Source: Argopecten irradians (taxonomy: Eukaryota; Mollusca; Bivalvia; Pectinida; Pectinidae). Taken from it: a stretch of DNA of 64,000 bases. A program made the position numbers and the translations under genes. This document shows positions 62,448-64,000 of this stretch, one piece after another; positions within the stretch are counted from its first letter, which is position 1, and each line of letters opens with the position of its first letter. The notes beneath the pieces were generated by a model. That model was not told the origin of the DNA. It made no database searches and saw nothing but the letters and a program-made list of their open reading frames with translations. The stretch is from assembly GCF_041381155.1 (NCBI RefSeq), contig NC_091135.1, positions 772,620 through 836,619 on the forward strand. The letters run 5' to 3'.

Positions 62448-64000
62448 TGTGTGATTACATGTACGTTAATTTCATATTCTTAACATAATTAAATGGGAAA
62501 AAACCCTTTAAAACATAACAAACAAAGTATTTATTTTAGTACATAAACATTAAAACCCATCATTGATTTACAAGGTCAAGGGGAGTTACTTGTACATGAC
62601 AATTTCAAAATTGACTAGGGTACACGAAATTCGGCAGTCTGGAAAATTTGCAATCTGGACGGTTTAGGCTGGGAACGAAGGTGTCCAGATTATCGAGGGT
62701 CCAATGTATATGTCAATGTATACAAATAACACACTGATTTTGAGAATGGTTGTTTTAATATGCTGTTAAGAATTCTCAGTGTCCATTTTATGCATTATAT
62801 AGAGACAGTATCATACTGAATCTGACTTTGATATGACTTTTATTCAATATTGCAGCAAAGTATCAAGAACTGCTCATTGCTTACTAATATGCCTGAATAC
62901 ATTGTGTGTATCACAGAAGAGAACTAGTAACCAATTCTTTAAATGAACATTTGACCCTTAGTTTTTGTCATTTCATTTCTTCTCTTGATAATTATCTGCC
63001 TTAATTGCCTTTTGCCCTTTCCTTCTGTAATAGATCTGTACCACATAGTTCATCGAAAAAAAATACTTGTATATTATATGCATTGCACATAGTTCCTTAT
63101 AAATGAAGTCTATAAACAACATTTGCAGCATAAGCCATGGACTTTGTAAAAATGCCATCAAGGGATATTCATGTGTCAGATTATACTTTCTTCTTAATGG
63201 AGTCTTAATGTTTCCCTTGTTTTCATTTTACTGCAGATTGTTATTAGCTGTAGGTCTCCATGGCCTTGTCCTCAAGATCAATTATCAAACAATCATAACT
63301 ACAAATTGTTTTCTTTATTTTGTTATTCAGACAATTAAATTCAAACATTAGAGAAAAGGTCACATGACACTGACTGTAAATATTTGTTGAAGCTTTTGAA
63401 TTCAAGATAGGTTCAAAGTTCAAATCTAAAAGAAATTTTCTAGCATTTTCTTAAATCTTCTCATAATTTTTAGATTCATCTTTTGATATGAGAAGGAATG
63501 GTTGTCTGCAATCTTAACAATTTATCCAAAATTTATTAAATGAATACTTGGAAGATAAATAACCCAACTAGATAATGACATGAGACTTAAAGAAAATACA
63601 CACCCTAAAATGTTACTAATGACATATATGCCTTCTTTGAACTAATTTTTTGTTACATCAATGCTTTTTCAGTTCAGTACTTACAGTACTTTGATTAAAT
63701 ATTTTACGCTTGACTGTTTTTGTTGAAACGTTTACTTAATGATGGGTGTTTCCAAATCGTATTGCATTATATATATCATATCGACTTGCCGCTTCATAGT
63801 TTTCGTAAAAATAGTTATAGCTGAATATTTCATTATATCTTGAAACACAATGAACAAAAATGATATAAAGGTGGTTCCGGTACGGACATAGTTTTTTTAA
63901 GAAAACGGTCATTTCGGAGAAACGGGAGAATAACAAGTCATCAACACTGACTAAGGCTTGTGGTTTATATAGCAGTAAAACTGATAAAATCCCTTTTCAG
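62448..64000. other. Intergenic, no gene seen
   Basis: AT-rich. The 82-codon frame at 63103-63351 is hydrophobic but has no domain, and no donor site supports an exon. Confidence 0.45.

Overview
The window looks like nuclear DNA of a marine invertebrate, most likely a bivalve mollusc. It is AT-rich, has one intron-bearing host gene, and is dominated by repeats. The bivalve call rests on three elements built like the pearl/Helentron-type repeats known from oysters and other bivalves, on eroded copies of repeats I associate with bivalve genomes, and on a superaquaporin gene. This is inference; nothing names the species.

Layout. Positions 83-7313 hold an inverted-repeat (foldback) DNA element split by a young gag-only LTR retrotransposon (430-6207, minus strand). 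Positions 7314-9120 are mostly featureless, with one weak candidate exon. Positions 9121-22736 are a 13.6-kb array of a 40-bp satellite. Positions 22740-25060 hold eroded repeats and a pearl-like element. The only confident host gene, an aquaporin of the AQP11/12 type, has two visible coding exons at 25238-26534. After it come a 25-bp minisatellite with a duplicated flank (26978-28040), two inverted copies of a TTAA-flanked MITE (28252-28800 and 29447-30008), a 130-bp hairpin (30431-30560) and a 28-bp tandem repeat.

Positions 31492-39778 are a Ty3/gypsy-class LTR retrotransposon on the minus strand. Its gag and pol are broken in several places, but an intact two-finger zinc-finger ORF sits between pol and the 3' LTR, where env would be. 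It shares its tRNA-Leu-type primer site and 4-bp target duplications with the gag-only element.

Positions 41760-52748 form a nearly 11-kb foldback, Mutator-like element with a perfect 9-bp target duplication and long terminal arms made of 39-bp palindromic subrepeats. Nested inside are a 2.5-kb TTAA-flanked element (itself holding a 1-kb element with a 5-bp duplication), a decayed DIRS-like tyrosine-recombinase retrotransposon, and a pearl-like element.

From 52758 to the end there are a short hairpin, a third pearl-like element, a tRNA-derived SINE-like sequence, a MITE, a 31-bp minisatellite and a 3'-truncated CR1/jockey-type non-LTR retrotransposon with a 2A-like motif. The last 1.5 kb shows nothing I recognise. 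The window is therefore mainly a record of nested transposition around one membrane-channel gene.
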